10,594 bases of DNA from Volvariella volvacea V23. Its lineage: Eukaryota > Basidiomycota > Agaricomycetes > Agaricales > Pluteaceae. The notes beneath the pieces are model-generated. The model ran no database searches and was not told where the DNA came from. It saw only the letters and a program-made list of their open reading frames with translations. Shown here piece by piece: positions 7,613 to 10,594 of the stretch; the stretch's first letter is position 1; each line of letters starts with the position of its first letter. The translations under genes were made by a program, and so were the position numbers. Location: assembly GCA_000349905.1 (NCBI GenBank), contig KB722766.1:111100-121693 (forward strand). Reading direction: 5' to 3'.

Positions 7613-7776
7613 GGTCACCCATTACTGGTCACATAACACCACCAACACTCTGGAATAAATCAATAGGGTTAGTGTCATATCTGACTAACATTAGACTGCC
7701 CTCATCCAAGCACAGCATCATTGATGCCCATATCTGCTTGGATAGTTAGGAGCAGTGAAAAGCTGACTGTAGGATG
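7613..7776 (-). repeat. Block shared in inverted orientation with 5050-5215 (copy 2)
   Basis: Inverted counterpart of 5050-5215. It lies immediately after the direct-repeat copy at 7270-7600, so the same two modules sit side by side in both places but with the second one flipped. The plus-strand frame covering it has stops at about the density expected by chance further downstream, so I do not call a gene. Confidence 0.75.
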
Positions 7777-8345
7777 GCTCTAAAAATCTGTGGAATGCAC
7801 ACACTCTTGAGATCTGCTCCTGAAGTACTAGAAGCAATATACAACACACACAACCCCAAAAACACCCCAAATCAAGCTTTTATTCATGGGGGCAGCTAGA
7901 CTGGCATCTAATTAACTTGATGAACTACCTCTTAGTGATTCCCAGACAATGTCCAAAGCATTGGTAACTCTGAAAATTAGATCTCTTTTACTCATAGTGT
8001 AGAATACAGGCTTTTGCACACTTAAGCTATAAATTCCTGACCAAATAAAACTTTATTAAGCCTCAGATAGATTTTAATTGATGTCTAGTGATGTTCTGTC
8101 TAAGAATCTGCTTGGCACACACATTTATGATAATGCTAAAACCCTTAGATCAATGTCTAGCAGTTCACTTTCAATTGCAAACAACTATATCCAAAATCCT
8201 TTCCAAGAAACAAATTTCTGAGTAAGCTATATCCCAAAGTTACTATATGATTTGTCAAACAAAACAGCACTCAAGTTCACTCATAAAATATGAGGACAAG
8301 ATTGCTTGATATTTTAATTGACCTTGAAGGCCTTATATACTGGGT
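7777..8345. other. Old CpG-free sequence, no supported gene
   Basis: One plus-strand frame gives protein-like stretches (for example SSSSLSIANNYIQNPF near 8160), but across the region it carries stops at about the frequency expected by chance. I see no repeat, RNA gene or terminal motif. It is probably the decayed body of an old element, since the modules before it are repeated elsewhere in the window. Confidence 0.5.
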
Positions 8346-8634
8346 ACATGTACAAATAAAATAAAACTGTATAGTTCTTTGCAAATAGCATCAAGGAATC
8401 TTTTATGGAATTTAATTTCTGATAGTTCATCAAATAAAATTATTAAAAGAATCAAAAGAAATGGAATAATTGAATCAAGATGAAATAAGAATATTATTAC
8501 TTTTCCAGGAAGTTTCCCAGTCACAAATATGAGTGTAATCACATCTGCTTTTGGGATTTTTGATGAGCACAAGGCTACCAGGTTCAGTAATACCTACAAT
8601 CAAGGTTTTCAGAATCTGGGCAAGGTTGCTAGCC
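8346..8634 (+). pseudogene. Weak coding-like relic interrupted by a solo LTR
   Basis: A plus-strand frame holds about 96 codons with a single TGA, ending at the solo-LTR insertion site. It includes SVITSAFGIFDEHKATRFSN and NTYNQGFQNLGKVA. Deleting the LTR and one TAGCC lets the frame continue with SHWVGLKILL before a TGA near 9424. Overlapping minus-strand frames (8333-8572 and 8475-8672) are also open, so the strand is uncertain. No family is recognised. The openness is only mildly unusual for such AT-rich sequence. Confidence 0.22.
8630..8634. repeat. Target-site duplication TAGCC, left copy
   Basis: TAGCC directly abuts the terminal CA of the minus-strand solo LTR and is repeated exactly at 9395-9399. 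Five bases is the usual duplication length for Ty3/gypsy integrases. Confidence 0.92.
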
Positions 8635-8783
8635 TGTTGAGGAAAAAGCGAATACTCAGATTCTATTCCCAAGCAAAGAATAGTAAGTAAAGGCGTGAGT
8701 AAAGAAGAGGCTAGCTCGTATGCTTACCTATTCCCAAGCGAAGAATCTTTAAAGCTGGGGAATAGGTGGCAAGAGCAGTACGG

Positions 8784-8791
8784 TATATATA
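8784..8791 (-). promoter_or_regulatory. TATA box of the minus-strand solo LTR
   Basis: TATATATA in the same relative position as in the other two copies. Transcription from it would run leftwards into the CpG-free region. This copy has the fewest apparent mutations, so it is the most likely of the three to keep promoter activity. Confidence 0.5.
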
Positions 8792-9272
8792 CTACTCGAA
8801 GATAAATAAAGATAAATAAACGGATATAATCTCCTGGGTGAGGAGAAGTGGGGGGTAAGAATGAAGGTAGCAAAGTGGGAGTCCTGAGCGACGAGTGTAG
8901 CGCACAGACCAGGGGACGCGTAAGCTGGGTCGGCATATATGCGTAAGCCCGCATCATGCGTAGTCAATGTGGGAGGGGACGGAGTCATATGAAGTCATAA
9001 GCGATCTTCTGACTCGACACATGTTCATCTAGAACAAGATCGGATCATCGGATGTAGTAGAAAACAAAGGGTATACCATAAAGGGAAAACGGAGATGAAG
9101 AAAGGGAGGTGGGGTCGTGTAAGAGAAGGTATAGGGTACGGATAAACGGATGTATGTAGGTGGTGATGATGAGTAAAGGGGAAGATGGGGTAATGTGTAT
9201 TATGTATCGACGATATAATGAAAAGGAGTATATATAGGAAAAGAAGAAAGAGAAAGAAAATGAGATAATAGA

Positions 9273-9351
9273 GACGCTTGGTGAGCGTCAATGTGGGTGT
9301 AAACGCTGGGTGAGCACTTGTTGATGAGGTGTAGACGCTTGGTGGGCGTCT
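9273..9351 (-). repeat. Short tandem hairpin repeats in the LTR U3 region
   Basis: Three related units lie in tandem. Two are near-perfect inverted repeats, GACGC...GCGTC at 9273-9289 and AGACGC...GCGTCT at 9333-9351, both built around a core that reads CACCAAGCG on the minus strand. The middle unit around 9301-9318 is degenerate. Equivalent units occur in the plus-strand copy at roughly 9708-9796. They could be transcription-factor sites upstream of the TATA box, but that is a guess. Confidence 0.5.
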
Positions 9352-9367
9352 GAATGTCGGGCGTTTA

Positions 9368-9394
9368 TGTCGAGGGCTCTTACGAGCCCCGACA
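9368..9394 (-). repeat. LTR 5'-terminal hairpin (minus-strand solo LTR)
   Basis: The first 27 bases of this LTR fold into a stem of TGTCG plus GGGCTC pairing with GAGCCC plus CGACA, with one bulged base and a GTAA loop (GNRA type in RNA). The same hairpin, slightly mutated, starts the other solo LTR at 9672-9698. Conservation at the integrase-recognised terminus suggests it marks the family; a function is not known. Confidence 0.6.
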
Positions 9395-9399
9395 TAGCC
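9395..9399. repeat. Target-site duplication TAGCC, right copy
   Basis: Exact partner of 8630-8634, immediately outside the TG end of the solo LTR. Removing the LTR and one copy restores a continuous CpG-free sequence. Confidence 0.92.
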
Positions 9400-9539
9400 A
9401 CTGGGTAGGACTCAAGATATTATTATGAGTCTGTAATAGAAAGATAGTGGTCCAGAAAACTTTGCAAGCCTTCTTACTATAGTAGTGCATTGTGGGCAAT
9501 GTGTCCAGTATGAGTGTATGCATCTGGTGGTCTCAGGTG

Positions 9540-9662
9540 ACTTTGAACTGTGGGCCATGGCTGGCACCTGGCATATCCAAGTCTGAAATTAAGTCTACTT
9601 GAAATATAGTAAGTTGTATACTATCTGACCTTTTAATTTTTTACTAACTAGTAAATTACAGC
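9540..9662 (+). repeat. Uninterrupted paralogue of 5362-5398 plus 6101-6191
   Basis: This 123-bp segment is the 'empty site' for the insertion at 5399-6100: its left 37 bases match 5362-5398 and the remainder matches 6106-6191, joined through a single CATAT. It lies in the old sequence between the two inverted solo LTRs. Confidence 0.75.
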
Positions 9663-9666
9663 TTGG

Positions 9667-9671
9667 TTATA
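9667..9671. repeat. Target-site duplication TTATA, left copy
   Basis: TTATA abuts the TG end of the plus-strand solo LTR and recurs exactly at 10430-10434. The sequence is AT-simple, so on its own it would be weak, but it sits exactly at independently defined LTR ends. Confidence 0.87.
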
Positions 9672-9698
9672 TGTCAGGGCTCGTAAGAACCCTCGACA
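9672..9698 (+). repeat. LTR 5'-terminal hairpin (plus-strand solo LTR)
   Basis: Counterpart of 9368-9394, with the same GTAA loop flanked by CTC and GAA. Two transitions, one in each arm, weaken the stem. Confidence 0.55.
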
Positions 9699-10272
9699 TA
9701 AACACCCAACATACACCCGCTCACCAAGTGTCTACATCTCATCAACAAGCGCTCACCAAGCGTTTACACCCACATTGATGCCCACCAAGCATCTCTATTA
9801 TTTCATTTTCTTTCTTTCTTTTTCTTTTTCGCTACATCCTCTCCATTATATTTTTGATACATAATACGTATTACCCCATCTCCCTCTTACACATCATTAT
9901 CACCTACATACACCTGCTCATCCATACCCTACACCCTCATTACGATACCCATTCCCACCTTACCCATCTCCGCCTTCTCAATTATGGTATATCCTTTGTT
10001 TTGTATTGAGTCCAATGATTTGATCTTGTTCTAGATGAACATGTGTTGAGTCAGACGACCAGTTATGATTTCATATGACTCCATCCCCTCCCACATTGAC
10101 TGTGCATAACACAGGCTTATGCGTATATGCCGACCCAGCTTATGTGTCCCTTGGTCTGTGTGCTACGCTCTTCGCTCAGGACTCCCATTTTCTTACTTTC
10201 ATTCTTACCCCCCCACTTCTCTTCACCCAAGAGATTATATCCCCTTATTTTTCTTTATTTATCTTTGAGTAG

Positions 10273-10280
10273 TATATATA
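10273..10280 (+). promoter_or_regulatory. TATA box of the plus-strand solo LTR
   Basis: TATATATA, positionally conserved with the two other copies. If active it would drive transcription rightwards out of the LTR into the AT-rich sequence after 10434. Confidence 0.5.
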
Positions 10281-10429
10281 CTGTACTGCTCTTGCCACTT
10301 ATTCCCCAGCTTTAAAGATTCTTCGCTTGGAAATAGGTAAGCAACTACAAGCTAGCCTCCTCTTCCTACACCTTTACTTACTATTCTTCGCTTGGGAATA
10401 GAATCTGAGTATTCACTTTTTCTCCAACA

Positions 10430-10434
10430 TTATA
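10430..10434. repeat. Target-site duplication TTATA, right copy
   Basis: Partner of 9667-9671, directly after the CA end of the solo LTR. Confidence 0.87.
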
Positions 10435-10594
10435 ATAATAATATATGTATTCCTAATTATTAATAGTATTATACATATCTATTGTGACTTAAAATCCTTG
10501 TGAAATTATATTTTGCCATTCTGAATAATGTTTCAAGTAAAATAACTATATAAAAATATATATAATAAGTTAATAATACATGAACAATTCTCAA
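10435..10594. other. AT-rich flank, no feature
   Basis: Strongly AT-rich sequence with ATA and TAT runs and no CpG. No gene, repeat boundary or RNA structure is supported before the window ends. Confidence 0.6.

Larger units (their letters stand above)
8635..9394 (-). mobile_element. Solo LTR, second family, 760 bp, CpG-rich (young) copy
   Basis: Read on the minus strand it begins TGTCGGGGCTC at 9394 and ends CCTCAACA at 8635. It is flanked by a perfect 5-bp duplication TAGCC at 8630-8634 and 9395-9399. No internal coding region is attached, so it is a solo LTR left by recombination between the two LTRs of a full element. Landmarks are a 5'-terminal hairpin (9368-9394), hairpin-forming repeats (9273-9289 and 9333-9351), a TATATATA box at 8784-8791 and the duplicated CTTGGGAATAG motif near the 3' end. 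It retains many CpGs where the other two copies carry TG or CA, so it is the youngest or least mutated of the three. Confidence 0.94.
9672..10429 (+). mobile_element. Solo LTR, second family, 758 bp, opposite orientation
   Basis: It begins TGTCAGGGCTC at 9672 and ends TCTCCAACA at 10429, with a perfect 5-bp duplication TTATA at 9667-9671 and 10430-10434. It is homologous over its full length to the reverse complement of 8635-9394, and the two are independent insertions because each has its own duplication. It has a TATATATA box at 10273-10280 and the duplicated CTTGGRAATAG motif at 10318-10336 and 10383-10401. Most differences from the 8635-9394 copy are CG in that copy against TG or CA here, which indicates greater age or heavier cytosine decay. 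Confidence 0.94.

Noticed and set aside
7613..8345. Long plus-strand decayed gene in one frame
   Set aside because: About fifteen stops in roughly 240 codons is close to chance for this base composition, and no motif was recognised.
8724..8988. Similar short proteins encoded in all three LTR copies (also 4419-4607 and 10075-10315)
   Set aside because: They look conserved only because the LTRs are homologous. They lie across the TATA and leader region, shift frame between copies and have proline-rich low-complexity translations.
9273..9351. CRISPR-like array
   Set aside because: The units are degenerate, only three in number, lack unique spacers and sit within a eukaryotic LTR.
8635..10429. 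One DNA transposon or foldback element with 760-bp terminal inverted repeats
   Set aside because: Each arm has its own perfect target duplication and complete TG...CA ends, and the 277-bp centre is old duplicated sequence. Two independent solo LTRs explain it better.
1..10594. tRNA, rRNA or other structured RNA genes
   Set aside because: I found no cloverleaf with conserved A and B boxes and no rRNA-like sequence on either strand by eye.

Overview
The window is a transposon graveyard with no intact host gene. It most likely comes from a filamentous fungus, probably a mushroom-forming basidiomycete (Agaricomycetes). That placement is inference: the protease–RT–RNase H–integrase order and RT wording resemble the Ty3/gypsy elements abundant in those genomes, and the element appears to self-prime like fission-yeast Tf1.

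Layout. (1) 1-4417, minus strand: the 5' three-quarters of a Ty3/gypsy retrotransposon: 461-bp LTR (3957-4417), self-complementary primer site, gag (2554-3933) and pol (1-2548) running off the left edge inside integrase. Gag and pol hold six in-frame stops and no recognised indel. (2) 4418-4721, plus strand: the 3' part of an LTR of a second family, cut by insertion of the gypsy element. (3) 4722-8634: a very old repeat mosaic. It holds a diverged direct repeat (4722-5045 and 7270-7600), a block present in opposite orientations (5050-5215 and 7613-7776), a probable ancient solo LTR (5399-6100), a partial relative of that LTR (about 6985-7279) and faint coding-like relics. I read no CpG anywhere in this 3.9-kb stretch. 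(4) 8635-9394 (minus) and 9672-10429 (plus): two solo LTRs of the second family, facing opposite ways, each with a perfect 5-bp target-site duplication. They are separated by 277 bp of CpG-free old sequence that contains a paralogous 'empty site' for the ancient solo LTR. (5) 10435-10594: AT-rich sequence with no recognised feature.

How it fits together. There are no cooperating genes. The coherent story is layered insertion plus C-to-T-type decay. CpG content steps abruptly at element borders and orders the layers: 4722-8634 is oldest, then the truncated LTR at 4418, then the plus-strand solo LTR, with the minus-strand solo LTR and the gypsy element youngest. The most useful observations are the self-priming signature, the CpG void with sharp edges, and the ancient solo LTR revealed by its paralogous empty site.
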